A stretch of 23,963 nt of DNA. Source: DATEEG01 sp035525055 (GTDB lineage Bacteria; Actinomycetota; Acidimicrobiia; Spongiisociales; ZC4RG35). Position 1 is the first letter of the stretch; each line of letters begins with the position of its first letter. The position numbers and the translations under genes are program-made. This document shows positions 15,278 to 23,081 of this stretch, piece by piece. The stretch is taken from contig DATLEZ010000029.1 of assembly GCA_035525055.1 (NCBI GenBank), positions 1-23,963 on the forward strand, read 5' to 3'. Below the pieces are notes generated by a model. It saw nothing but the letters and a program-made list of their open reading frames with translations, was not told the DNA's origin and did no database searches.

Positions 15278-16711
15278 ATGGAGCGGTCGGCCTCGGGAAA
15301 AAACAAGTGGCGATCGCCCCGATTGGTATCCCTTGCCGCCGCGGCGTTGTCGGTCGTAGCGCTCCTGATTCTCGCCACCATGGTTTCGAGCGGGTCCATC
15401 TCTGCTTCCGTAGCCGCCAACGCGCGCTCCCTCCACTGGGCCAATTCGCTGCTCGGATCAGCCGCGCTGGTGCGGGCAGCCAATGCGCAAGCTGTCGTTT
15501 TCGCTGTCGATCACAATCTGGGCGTAGCGAGCGACGAAGCTTTGGAGGCGGCCCTCACCGAGGCGAGGGTGGTCCGTGAGAGCCTCGACGCCTCGGTCAA
15601 ACTCCAGCCGGTCGATGCCGTCAGCGACCCTGATCTCGACGCGGCCATTGATCGTTTTCTGATCGTGGATGAGCAAGTCCGGATTCAGATCGAACGAGGA
15701 AGTGTCGGGGCAGCCGTCGAGTTGTCGCAGGGTGACTTCGAGGTCGCCTTCGAAGGCCTCGAGCGAATCCTGACCGGCGAGCAAGCCAGCATCCTGCAAG
15801 CTATCGAGGAAACCGAGACTGCTTCCGGTCGAGTCGCGTCAATCGCAACTGTGATCGTGACTCTGCTGATTCCCGGTGCAGCCATCTCCATTTACTTCCT
15901 ATTAGCCAGACGGCAAATCCGTGAGCGGAGACTATCGATGGAGTCCCAACTCGTCGCCGCCCGCGAACTGGCTCGGGTCAAAGACGAATTCATTGCCAGC
16001 CTTTCGCACGAACTCCGCACTCCGCTCACGAGCATCTACGGATTCTCCGAGTTGTTGTTGCGCGACGGAGTCGAAGACACCGTCCAGACAACCGAGCTCG
16101 TCACCATCATCAATACAGAGTCGAGCGAGCTCATGCGCATGGTCGAGGACATCCTGACCGGGGCTCGTCTCGATTCCGGAGCCCTGACGTTTGACATCAC
16201 CGCTATGGACATCCTCCCCGAGATCGAGAACGTCGTCGAGCCGTTCCGGCGAGCCGGCCTGGAAGTCACGTTGTCATGCCTGCCCGCCATCGTCACCGCC
16301 GATCGGATGCGGTTCCGCCAGGTCCTTCGCAATCTCATATCCAATGCTCAGAAGCACGGGGGCTCCCGAATCGCGATCGGCACCCAGGTCAGGGGGACTG
16401 ATCTGGTGCTGGCAGTCGTCGACAACGGGCCTGGCGTTCCCATCGAGATCGAAGGCCGCCTCTTCGAACGTTTCGTCCATGACGGCAGCCGCGCCTTGCT
16501 CACGGGATCGGTGGGTCTCGGGTTGGCAATCGCCCGCAACCTCACGGAAGCCATGAACGGGACCCTCAACTACGAGCGCATCGAAGACCACACCGTGTTC
16601 AGCATGACGCTGCGGGTCGCAGCCTCGAACTCGGGCGCTCTTGCCATCGGGCGGATCAGGCCATCAGCCGGGACACTGCACCCGGCAGTCGACGGGCCAC
16701 GAGCGGCATGA
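15278..16711 (+). CDS. Membrane sensor histidine kinase
   Basis: From the ATG at 15278 the product has 477 residues; in-frame GTG codons at 15257 and 15236 are alternatives. A first membrane helix (about 16-37) and a second (about 188-210) enclose a 150-residue extracytoplasmic helical sensor. A short juxtamembrane coiled coil leads to HisKA with His244 in SLSHELRTPL. The HATPase domain has an N-box RNLISNAQKHGG, G1 DNGPGVP and G2 GLGLAIA. No response regulator is adjacent. The stop overlaps the start of a threonine-rich surface protein as ATGA, which implies a functional link. The signal is unknown. It diverges from the molybdate regulator gene. Confidence 0.9.
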   Translation: MERSASGKNKWRSPRLVSLAAAALSVVALLILATMVSSGSISASVAANARSLHWANSLLGSAALVRAANAQAVVFAVDHNLGVASDEALEAALTEARVVRESLDASVKLQPVDAVSDPDLDAAIDRFLIVDEQVRIQIERGSVGAAVELSQGDFEVAFEGLERILTGEQASILQAIEETETASGRVASIATVIVTLLIPGAAISIYFLLARRQIRERRLSMESQLVAARELARVKDEFIASLSHELRTPLTSIYGFSELLLRDGVEDTVQTTELVTIINTESSELMRMVEDILTGARLDSGALTFDITAMDILPEIENVVEPFRRAGLEVTLSCLPAIVTADRMRFRQVLRNLISNAQKHGGSRIAIGTQVRGTDLVLAVVDNGPGVPIEIEGRLFERFVHDGSRALLTGSVGLGLAIARNLTEAMNGTLNYERIEDHTVFSMTLRVAASNSGALAIGRIRPSAGTLHPAVDGPRAA

Positions 16712-17397
16712 CAATGGCACCGATCAGAGTCATGGGGCTATTCGCCCTGTTGGTCGTTTTGGCGTTGGCCTTCATGTCGATAGCAGCGCCTCCGGCCTGG
16801 GCCGACCACGACGTGGGCCAGGGACAGGCCGGCCATGATGTTGATGACGACGACTCGCCGAGCACGACGACGACCACTCTGTCGCCCACGACAACGACCA
16901 CTCTGTCGCCCACGACTACAACGGTCGTCCCACCGGTCACAACGACGGTTCCCGTGAGAGTCACGACCACGACGACCTTCACCGTTCCTCCCTCGGCGAC
17001 TACCACAACCACTGTGGTGCCTCCACCCCGAGAGAATTGGGAGGAGCAACCGGTCGAAGAGGAATATGGCTCCACGTCGTCCACCACTACCCGCCCCGAG
17101 CCTCAAGACGATTTTGATTCGAACGAGACTCTGGTGCTATCGCTCACCCATACTGGGCCTGGTAACTCGGGAGGAGGTTCATCCGGATCGGACGGAAATG
17201 GATTCCACATCTCACCCCGGGAAGGTCTTACTGTCGGTTTTCGCACGGCGGTAGAAGTGATCCAGGGCCATCTTCTGCAATCGATGCTGCTGGGAATCCT
17301 GGTAGCAGCATTCTTCATGGCCGGAGTCGACAAGCGACGCGTCGAACCAAAGCCGGAAGCAGCCCCCCTCCTCAGGTCTTACTCCACCGGACGCTAG
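16708..17397 (+). CDS. Threonine-rich single-pass surface protein coupled to the histidine kinase
   Basis: The 229-residue product has a signal peptide with a probable cleavage after AWA (about residue 32), an acidic patch (DVDDDD), a threonine/proline stalk (about 50-105), an acidic then Gly/Ser-rich part (about 108-165), a membrane helix near the C-terminus (about 190-209) and a basic cytoplasmic tail starting DKRR. The stalk DNA contains a 24-base tandem repeat (16870-16917) encoding TTTTTLSP units. The topology suggests a bitopic envelope protein whose stalk spans the wall. Its ATG overlaps the kinase stop (ATGA), so it could be an accessory sensor or an output anchor. No catalytic domain is visible and the family is not recognised. 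Confidence 0.75.
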   Translation: MTMAPIRVMGLFALLVVLALAFMSIAAPPAWADHDVGQGQAGHDVDDDDSPSTTTTTLSPTTTTTLSPTTTTVVPPVTTTVPVRVTTTTTFTVPPSATTTTTVVPPPRENWEEQPVEEEYGSTSSTTTRPEPQDDFDSNETLVLSLTHTGPGNSGGGSSGSDGNGFHISPREGLTVGFRTAVEVIQGHLLQSMLLGILVAAFFMAGVDKRRVEPKPEAAPLLRSYSTGR

Positions 17398-17457
17398 CCA
17401 CGGAGCCCGAATAACTCGCTGCAACGCTGAGGGGGGCATCAATAGGATGCTGAGGTC

Positions 17458-17847
17458 GTGGCCGATCGATTCTTTCCGTACGACTTTGATGAGAGGTTTT
17501 TCTGGATCTGGGGCCCGCTGGGAGCCAGACCCAAGAAGGACGGCGTCACCCTCACAGATGGCGGAAAATTCGTCGCCACCTTCGGTCGATTCCGCGTCGA
17601 GACACCGCTCTCCAACATCAAGGACGCCAACAAAACCGGGCCCTACCGGTGGTGGAGAGCGGTCGGAATTAGAGTCTCAGGCGTCGACTCCGGCATCACG
17701 TTTGGAACCACCCCGCGCGGCGGGGTCTGCATACTCTTCAAGGAGCAGATCCCCACGGTGATACCGCCCGCTCCACTGCACGCTGGCCTGACGGTGACAG
17801 TGGCCGACCGGGACGCCCTCGTGAAGGCTCTCACCCAAAGCTCGTGA
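17458..17847 (+). CDS. Conserved actinobacterial protein of unknown function
   Basis: The 129-residue product has no signal peptide or membrane segment. It begins MADRFFPYDFDERFFWIWGP and contains GVTLTDGGKFVATFGRFRVETP, a beta-rich pattern I associate with a conserved but uncharacterised actinobacterial family, possibly PH-like; I cannot name a function. The GTG at 17458 has a weak GAGG before it and a possible -10 box TAGGAT at 17443-17448, so the leader would be very short. Its stop overlaps the GTG of the DUF1304 gene (GTGA), indicating one operon. Confidence 0.7.
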   Translation: MADRFFPYDFDERFFWIWGPLGARPKKDGVTLTDGGKFVATFGRFRVETPLSNIKDANKTGPYRWWRAVGIRVSGVDSGITFGTTPRGGVCILFKEQIPTVIPPAPLHAGLTVTVADRDALVKALTQSS

Positions 17848-18224
17848 CCACCACCCAGGAGTCTGAAATCGAAACTCTAGCCGCCATCGCCATCGGCATC
17901 GTTGCCATCCTCCACATCGTCTTCCTTGTGATGGAGATGTTCCTGTGGACCAAGCCAATTGGCCGGAAGTCGTTCGGCCTGACCGAGGAACTGGCTGCCG
18001 CCACCGCCACTCTCGCCAAGAACCAGGGCCTCTACAACGGATTCCTGGCGGCAGGCCTGATCTGGGCGGCGCTGTCGGTGACCTGGTCGGTGCAACTGTT
18101 CTTTCTGGGGTGCGTGATCATCGCCGGCATCTTTGGCGGACTGACCGTGGGCAGGTCGATTCTCTGGATTCAGGCAACACCGGGGATCGTGGCCCTCATC
18201 CTCGCCTTCCTGGCACGCAACTGA
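17844..18224 (+). CDS. DUF1304-family small membrane protein
   Basis: The 126-residue product has four predicted membrane helices (about 12-33, 64-82, 85-103 and 106-123). The segments FLVMEMFLWTKPIGRKSFGL and NQGLYNGFLAAGLIW match DUF1304 proteins, whose function is unknown. The GTG start at 17844 overlaps the preceding stop, so the two proteins are made together. Confidence 0.85.
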   Translation: MTTTQESEIETLAAIAIGIVAILHIVFLVMEMFLWTKPIGRKSFGLTEELAAATATLAKNQGLYNGFLAAGLIWAALSVTWSVQLFFLGCVIIAGIFGGLTVGRSILWIQATPGIVALILAFLARN

Positions 18225-18322
18225 TCCTGGGAGATGGCGCTCCCGGCAGCCTGATCAGCAGGCCAGATCCTGTTAGTCGTGAGTACAGTTCGGCCGCCCC
18301 TAAATCGGAACGGAAGGCTGCG

Positions 18323-18748
18323 ATGGCACTGCTGAAGCGACATTCGGACAAAGTCGACGTGCTCTCAGGTGTTCCTCTGTTTTCTGGACTCTCCAGGAAG
18401 GAACTCGGTGAGATCGCCCGCAATGTCACCGAGGTCGAGATCTCACCGCGTGAATATCTCGCTTTCGAGGGGGAAACCGGCAGCCAGGCGATGGTCCTTT
18501 TGGCGGGCCGGGTGTCAGTTCGTAAGAAGGGTCGCAAGATCGCTGAACTCAGCACCGGCGATGTGGTTGGCGAAATGAGCCTCGTGACCAACAAGCCCCG
18601 CAACGCGACGGTTCGGGCCGACACTTTCGTCGCCGCCCTCGTAATGGATTCGAGGGAATTTGCCACCGTCATGGACGAGCATCCTCAAGTCGCAGCCAAA
18701 ATCCTCAAGACCGTGGCCGAACGCCTCGCCGAGGCCGGACACGACTGA
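18323..18748 (+). CDS. Cyclic-nucleotide-binding domain protein
   Basis: The 141-residue product is essentially one cAMP/cGMP-binding beta-barrel with flanking helices. LFSGLSRKELGEIARNV starts the domain, and the phosphate-binding cassette region reads GDVVGEMSLVTNKPRNATV (about 88-106), with the conserved Glu and Arg. There is no HTH, so it is not a CRP-type transcription factor; it would signal through a partner protein. The ATG at 18323 has GGAAGG 5 bases upstream. The longer open frame upstream is antisense-like noise over the DUF1304 gene. No partner can be named from the neighbours. Confidence 0.88.
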   Translation: MALLKRHSDKVDVLSGVPLFSGLSRKELGEIARNVTEVEISPREYLAFEGETGSQAMVLLAGRVSVRKKGRKIAELSTGDVVGEMSLVTNKPRNATVRADTFVAALVMDSREFATVMDEHPQVAAKILKTVAERLAEAGHD

Positions 18749-18806
18749 GCACGGTCGGATCGCGTTTCGACACATGGCGATGAGGTACGACAGCTTCGGG
18801 TCGCTT

Positions 18807-18812
18807 TAGGAT
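18807..18812 (+). promoter_or_regulatory. Probable -10 box for a leaderless transcript
   Basis: TAGGAT is followed by six bases and then the ATG at 18819, with no Shine-Dalgarno sequence. Confidence 0.4.
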
Positions 18813-18818
18813 CTCGCG

Positions 18819-19226
18819 ATGGATCAGACTCCGAAACGGTCAACAGGTGCTGGCGGCAGCCCGGGCGGCCTGGCTCCTTTTCTGCTCGGCATAGCCATGA
18901 CCATTGCCGGCGGCTACTTGCTCCTAAATGCCTTGCGGGTGCTCCATGGTTTCGGCGGCGGTCTCTTCGGGATCGGGAGCTTCAACGTCACCGGCGGTAT
19001 GATCATGATTCCATTCATCATTGGGACAGGGATCATTTTCTATGACTCCAGCAAGTGGTACGGGTGGGCGCTGTCCGCAGGGTCGCTGCTGGCTCTGATC
19101 ATCGGAGCCGTCGCCAGCGTGCGATTTTCGTTCGAGGGGATGAGCGCCTTCGATCTGATCGTCATCCTCGTTCTCCTTTTCGGTGGGATCGGCCTGGTTC
19201 TGCGATCGGTCAAGGATCAGTCGTAG
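18819..19226 (+). CDS. Small four-helix membrane protein of unknown function
   Basis: The 135-residue product has a short polar N-terminus and four hydrophobic segments (about 19-40, 56-74, 81-101 and 109-127) with a Gly-rich first loop (GFGGGLFGIGSFN). No motif points to a function. The downstream AlkZ-like pseudogene begins within about 15-40 bases on the same strand. Confidence 0.7.
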   Translation: MDQTPKRSTGAGGSPGGLAPFLLGIAMTIAGGYLLLNALRVLHGFGGGLFGIGSFNVTGGMIMIPFIIGTGIIFYDSSKWYGWALSAGSLLALIIGAVASVRFSFEGMSAFDLIVILVLLFGGIGLVLRSVKDQS

Positions 19227-19240
19227 GCGGTCAAGCCACC

Positions 19241-20330
19241 GTCGAGACCCAGGTCCTCAGTCGGCGTCAGCTCAATCGGGCCACACTGGCCCGCCAGTCT
19301 CTTCTGACCAGGGTCACCTCGAGCGCTGCCGCCATGATCGAGCAACTGGTGGGAATGCAGGCTCAGAACCCGCTCGATCCTTTTACGCGCTGGAGGCCCG
19401 GATCGATTCATTTCGACCGGAAGCCTTGTCAGACTTGATCGAGAGTCGGGCTGCCCTCCGGGTCCCTTTGTTGCGGTCGACCATCCACCTCGCCACCGCC
19501 CGCGATTGCCTGTCGATGCGGCCGATCTTCGGGTCGGTGCTCGCCCGCACGTTTGGATCCACCTACTTCGCCAAAGACATCGACGGTGTCGACCGCGCAG
19601 CCCTTCTAACCGTCGCCCGAGCTTTGCTCGAGGAGCGGCCACGAACCCGGGCGGAGCTCGGCCCGCTCCTCGCCGAGAGTTGGCCCGACCGGGTCCCCGC
19701 TTCTCTCGCTCAGGCCGCCACGTATCTGCTGCCAGTCGTTCAGGTGACCCGCGCGGACTTTGGCAAAGGAAAGGGCCGGCGGCATGGACCACCATCGAAA
19801 GCTGGCTGGGGCGCCCGCTCGGACCCGTCGGTCCTCCCGACGACCTCATCCTTCGCTACCTCGGCGCGTTCGGTCCTGCGGCCCAGAAGGACATGAGGGT
19901 CTGGTCCGGACTGGCGGGTCTCGCGGATGTGGTCGAGCGACTGCGACCGGGTTTGGTCACGTTCCGAGACGAGCGCGGAATCGAGTTGTTCGACCTTCCG
20001 GGGGCGCCCCGTCCCGACCCTGAGACACCGGCGCCGCCTCGATTCCTTCCCGAGTACGACAACCTTCTCCTCTCTCATTCGGATAGGTCTCGATTCTTCG
20101 ACGGCGACCTGATCCCGAAGGGCTGGGTCGGGAACCTGCTCTTGGACGGCATGCTTGTCGGAGGTTGGAAAATCGAACGATCGAAGGGGAGCGCACGCTT
20201 GAACATCGAACTCGGCAGGAAGTTGCGCAGACCCGATCTCGAGGATGTGACCGTCGAGGGATCGAGGCTGCTCGACCTCACAGACCCGACCATCGAAAAG
20301 CATGAAGTCCGCGTTGCAGTTCAGTCGTGA
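19241..20330 (+). pseudogene. AlkZ/YcaQ-like winged-helix DNA glycosylase (HTH_42), frameshifted
   Basis: The protein can be followed through three frames. Frame one gives VLSRRQLNRATLARQSLL and LVGMQAQNP, up to about 19384. Frame two runs from YALEARIDSFRPEALSDLI through HLATARD to LLPVVQVT (about 19749). Frame three runs from PRGLWQRKGPAAWTTIESW to the stop at 20330. Joined, it is about 363 residues, the normal length for winged-helix DNA-binding (PF06224) proteins, and it keeps the QxQ motif (QAQ) that is catalytic in AlkZ interstrand-crosslink glycosylases. Both breaks can be repaired by adding one base: a T in the run at 19380-19384 and a C in the run at 19748-19750. No start codon is evident at the natural N-terminus (near 19241-19253). 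It is either a decayed gene or a sequence with homopolymer errors. Confidence 0.75.
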
Positions 20331-20378
20331 GACAGTAGGTGAGGCCCAATGGAGATTCAGGAACACAACCTGGCGTAA

Positions 20379-21413
20379 CTACGGGGTCAGGGCCTTTCGC
20401 ACGGCCGGTGCGACTTCGGCACCGAGCAACTCGATGGCTCGCATCATCGGCTTGTGGGGTATCGATCCGACCGACATCTGCGCCAGGAACCGCTGGTGGC
20501 CGAAGAGCTCATACTGGAACAGAATCTTCTCGATCACCTGTTGGGGGCTTCCCACGAGAAGGTGACCTCTTGGTGATCGACCAGCTTCGAACTGTCCCCG
20601 GGTCACTCCCGACCAACCACGTTCTTGCCCGATCCGATTCATCACATTGGCATAGCTGGCATAGAAGGTGTCTCCGGCTTCCTGGGAGGTGTCGGCGACG
20701 AAGGTATGCGAATTGATGCTGACCGCAAGGCTGTCGCGGTTGTGCCCGGAGCGTTCGCCGGTCTCGCGATAGAGGTCTACGAGCGACACGAACTGTTCGG
20801 GCAGCCCCCCGATTATCGCCAGGGCCATCGGCAATCCGAGAACCCCGGCTCGCACCGCGGATCCCGGGTTGCCGCCTACAGCAATCCAGATGGGTAGCCG
20901 GTCCTGCAGAGGTCGCGGATAGACACCCTGATCGCGCATCGGTGACCGGTGCTTACCTTCCCAGGTCACGAATTCGTTGCTCCTGATCTTGAGGAGCAAT
21001 TGGATCTTCTCGTGGAAGAGGTCGTCGTAGTCGGCAAGGTCGTAACCGAACAACGGGAATGACTCGATGAAGGAACCGCGGCCAGCCATGATCTCGGCCC
21101 GTCCTCCGGACAACAGGTCGAGAGTCGCAAAGTCCTGGAAGACCCTGACGGGATCGTCCGAGGACAACACCGTCACTGCGCTAGTGAGGCGGATTCGTTG
21201 GGTCCTTGCAGCGATGGCGGCCAGGACCACCGCTGGCGCCGAAGCAGGAAAATCGGGCCGGTGATGCTCGCCCAGGCCAAACACCTCAAGGCCCACCTGA
21301 TCGGCCAGTTCCACCTGCTCGACGAGATTGCGCAGGCGATCGGCCGTGGAGATCGTCTCGCCTGTCTGCGGATCTGGGAAGACCTCCGCAAAGTCGTAGA
21401 TACCGATTTCCAT
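20379..21413 (-). CDS. LLM-class flavin-dependent oxidoreductase
   Basis: The 344-residue product is a luciferase-like TIM barrel. LGEHHRPDFPASAPAVVLAA (47-66), the TQRIRLTSAVTVLSSDDPVR segment, a GRAEIMAGRGSF stretch, and IWIAVGGNPGSAVRAG near residue 175 place it in the LLM subfamily that resembles TIGR03858-type putative oxidoreductases. It probably uses FMN or F420 to oxidise an unknown substrate; actinobacterial members are often F420-dependent, but that cannot be read here. The ATG at 21413 starts at the conserved MEIGIYDFAE. It may share a transcript with the EAL gene 114 bases upstream. It converges on the AlkZ-like pseudogene. Confidence 0.87.
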   Translation of the reverse strand: MEIGIYDFAEVFPDPQTGETISTADRLRNLVEQVELADQVGLEVFGLGEHHRPDFPASAPAVVLAAIAARTQRIRLTSAVTVLSSDDPVRVFQDFATLDLLSGGRAEIMAGRGSFIESFPLFGYDLADYDDLFHEKIQLLLKIRSNEFVTWEGKHRSPMRDQGVYPRPLQDRLPIWIAVGGNPGSAVRAGVLGLPMALAIIGGLPEQFVSLVDLYRETGERSGHNRDSLAVSINSHTFVADTSQEAGDTFYASYANVMNRIGQERGWSGVTRGQFEAGRSPRGHLLVGSPQQVIEKILFQYELFGHQRFLAQMSVGSIPHKPMMRAIELLGAEVAPAVRKALTP

Positions 21414-21527
21414 GGCAGCTCGCTATCGAAAGATTGCTGAACGAACAACCTGTGACGAAGGGCCGGCATTCCGTCGGGCCAAATTCCGGCGGCCGGTTGC
21501 GGGTCGCAGCCGTCCGATGGCCGACAG

Positions 21528-22382
21528 TTAGCCGCGTACTCCGGAGAGGCGTCCCCGCAGGGACCGTTGTCGATGGTTGTCCTGCCGGTCCGGTACACCA
21601 GCATCAAGCGGACCCGGGCGCCCGAGCAGATAGCCCTGACCGAACTGAACACCCAGCTTCTGCAGATGCCCGAGCTCTCCCTCACGCTCTATTCCTTCAG
21701 CAACGACTTCAGCCCTCAGTACGTCACCCAGAAGTTTGAGGCCACTCACCAGAGACTGCTTGGACGGATCGACGTCGATGTCACGAATCATGGAAAGGTC
21801 GATCTTGATGATCGAGGGCCGGAGCCGGACCAGGTACCACAAGTCGATTCTGCCCCGTGCGAGGTCGTCCATGGCTAGCCGGTAGCCGCGATTGACCAGG
21901 CGATCGATGTGAAACTTGGTCCGCTCGTAGCTATCGATGACCGTGTCCTCGGGTAGTTCGAGCACGACCCGAGTAGGAGCGATTCCGTCGAGGGAGTCGT
22001 AGAGAAATGGTGAACAGAGCGTCTCGACCGAGGAATTGAGGGCCAGATAGGCGCCCTTGGGAGCCGTCTGGAAACCCTCTATGGCTGATCGAATAGCGGC
22101 CAGTTCCAGTCCCACCCGAAGCCCGGCCCTGGAGGCAGCCGAGAACCAGGCCGGCGGTGAGCCCTTGGCAAACCGGGAAAGAGCTTCGTAGCCGACGGTG
22201 AGGCGTTCGCCCCTCTGCCTCCGAATATCGACGATCGGTTGGTAGACCACGTTGAAGGCCCGGGTCTCGATCATCTTTGCCACTTCGGCGGCGGTTGGCG
22301 TTCGAGAAGAGAGGTCATGAACCGGTGTGACTCGCACCAATCCCTGTTGCCGTGGCGCGCTCGGAACGGACGTCGGTATCAC
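21528..22382 (-). CDS. EAL-domain cyclic-di-GMP phosphodiesterase
   Basis: The 284-residue product is a stand-alone EAL domain with a 40-residue N-terminal lead and no GGDEF, PAS or membrane segment. Expected catalytic residues are present with normal spacing: Glu66 in YEALSRF, Asn116, Glu142, Asp172-Asp173, Lys193, Glu229 in EGIE and Gln249 in QGYLLGRP. The loop after the Asp pair reads DDLARGRIDL instead of the usual DDFGTGYSSL, so dimerisation or activity control may differ. It would hydrolyse c-di-GMP in the cytoplasm. The start is a GTG at 22382; a GTG at residue 16 is an alternative. It diverges from mug across an 84-base promoter region. Confidence 0.85.
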   Translation of the reverse strand: MIPTSVPSAPRQQGLVRVTPVHDLSSRTPTAAEVAKMIETRAFNVVYQPIVDIRRQRGERLTVGYEALSRFAKGSPPAWFSAASRAGLRVGLELAAIRSAIEGFQTAPKGAYLALNSSVETLCSPFLYDSLDGIAPTRVVLELPEDTVIDSYERTKFHIDRLVNRGYRLAMDDLARGRIDLWYLVRLRPSIIKIDLSMIRDIDVDPSKQSLVSGLKLLGDVLRAEVVAEGIEREGELGHLQKLGVQFGQGYLLGRPGPLDAGVPDRQDNHRQRSLRGRLSGVRG

Positions 22383-22453
22383 GAACAGTTATCGGCCTCA
22401 GCCCAAAATTTCTGTAATCCGCCCCCCCTATTTCGACCCATTCGTCGCCTTTC

Positions 22454-22459
22454 TAACCT
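22454..22459 (+). promoter_or_regulatory. Probable -10 box for a leaderless mug transcript
   Basis: TAACCT is followed by seven bases and then the ATG at 22467. There is no Shine-Dalgarno sequence. Confidence 0.45.
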
Positions 22460-22466
22460 GCTCCCG

Positions 22467-23051
22467 ATGCGCTTTTCCCGCGCCGACCTCGAAGCTGCCC
22501 GAGATCGGAGCGTTCCTGATCTCCTTGGTGACGACCTGCGGCTCCTCTTTGTCGGGATCAACCCCGGGTTGTGGACCGCAGCCGCCCAGGCCCACTTCGC
22601 CAAACGCGGCAACCGCTTCTACCCCGCCCTGCACCTCGCCGGCCTGACCGAACGGGAAATCGACGCTTCCGGTGGATTGTCGCGCGAAGACACCCTCGAG
22701 CTGACCGCCCGGGGCATAGGAATTACCAACCTGGTCAACCGTGCCACTGCCCGCGCCGACGAGCTCTCGGCGGAAGAGGTCCGCCGCGGAGGTTCCGACC
22801 TGGCCAGGAAAGCGTCGCACCTCCGGCCGGCCGTGATCGTGGTCCTCGGCATCACTGCCTATAGGACGGCCTTCGACCAGCCCCGGGCCAAGAGCGGCTG
22901 GCAGCTCGAAGGGCTCGGGGAGGCCGAACTTCTGGTCGCCGGAAACCCCAGCGGGCTCAACGCCCACGAGACCGTGGCCTCCCTGGCGGCATCGTTCAAA
23001 GAGGCTGCCGACCGCGCCGGGATTCGGCCGATTATTATCGGCCAAGGCTAA
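22467..23051 (+). CDS. mug: Mug/TDG-family G:U/T mismatch-specific DNA glycosylase
   Basis: The 194-residue product has the family 1 uracil-glycosylase-like (Mug) signature GINPG (30-34) with catalytic Asn32, followed by HFAKRGNRFYPALHLAGL. It has the second motif NPSGLNAH (160-167) that grips the DNA. It removes uracil or thymine mispaired with guanine, and some alkylated bases, starting base-excision repair. The ATG at 22467 begins shortly before the conserved core; a longer frame upstream would cross the divergent EAL gene. A perfect 7-bp hairpin near its end (23026-23032 with 23037-23043) has no U-tract. The nearby AlkZ-like pseudogene is also a DNA-repair type, but it is separated by two genes. 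Confidence 0.88.
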   Translation: MRFSRADLEAARDRSVPDLLGDDLRLLFVGINPGLWTAAAQAHFAKRGNRFYPALHLAGLTEREIDASGGLSREDTLELTARGIGITNLVNRATARADELSAEEVRRGGSDLARKASHLRPAVIVVLGITAYRTAFDQPRAKSGWQLEGLGEAELLVAGNPSGLNAHETVASLAASFKEAADRAGIRPIIIGQG

Positions 23052-23081
23052 GGCGGATCGTGTTGAGGCCGGGCCGGGCGA

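Noticed and set aside
16870..16925. 24-base tandem repeat as a stand-alone repeat element
   Set aside because: It encodes the threonine stalk of the surface protein and is explained by low-complexity coding sequence.
18225..18322. Possible terminator (GGGAG/CTCCC at 18229-18244) after the DUF1304 gene
   Set aside because: A 5-bp stem with a 6-base loop and no U-tract is expected by chance at this GC content.
23026..23043. Perfect 7-bp hairpin at the end of mug as a terminator
   Set aside because: It lies inside the coding sequence and is followed by AAGGCTAAGG rather than a U-tract, so it was not listed as a terminator.
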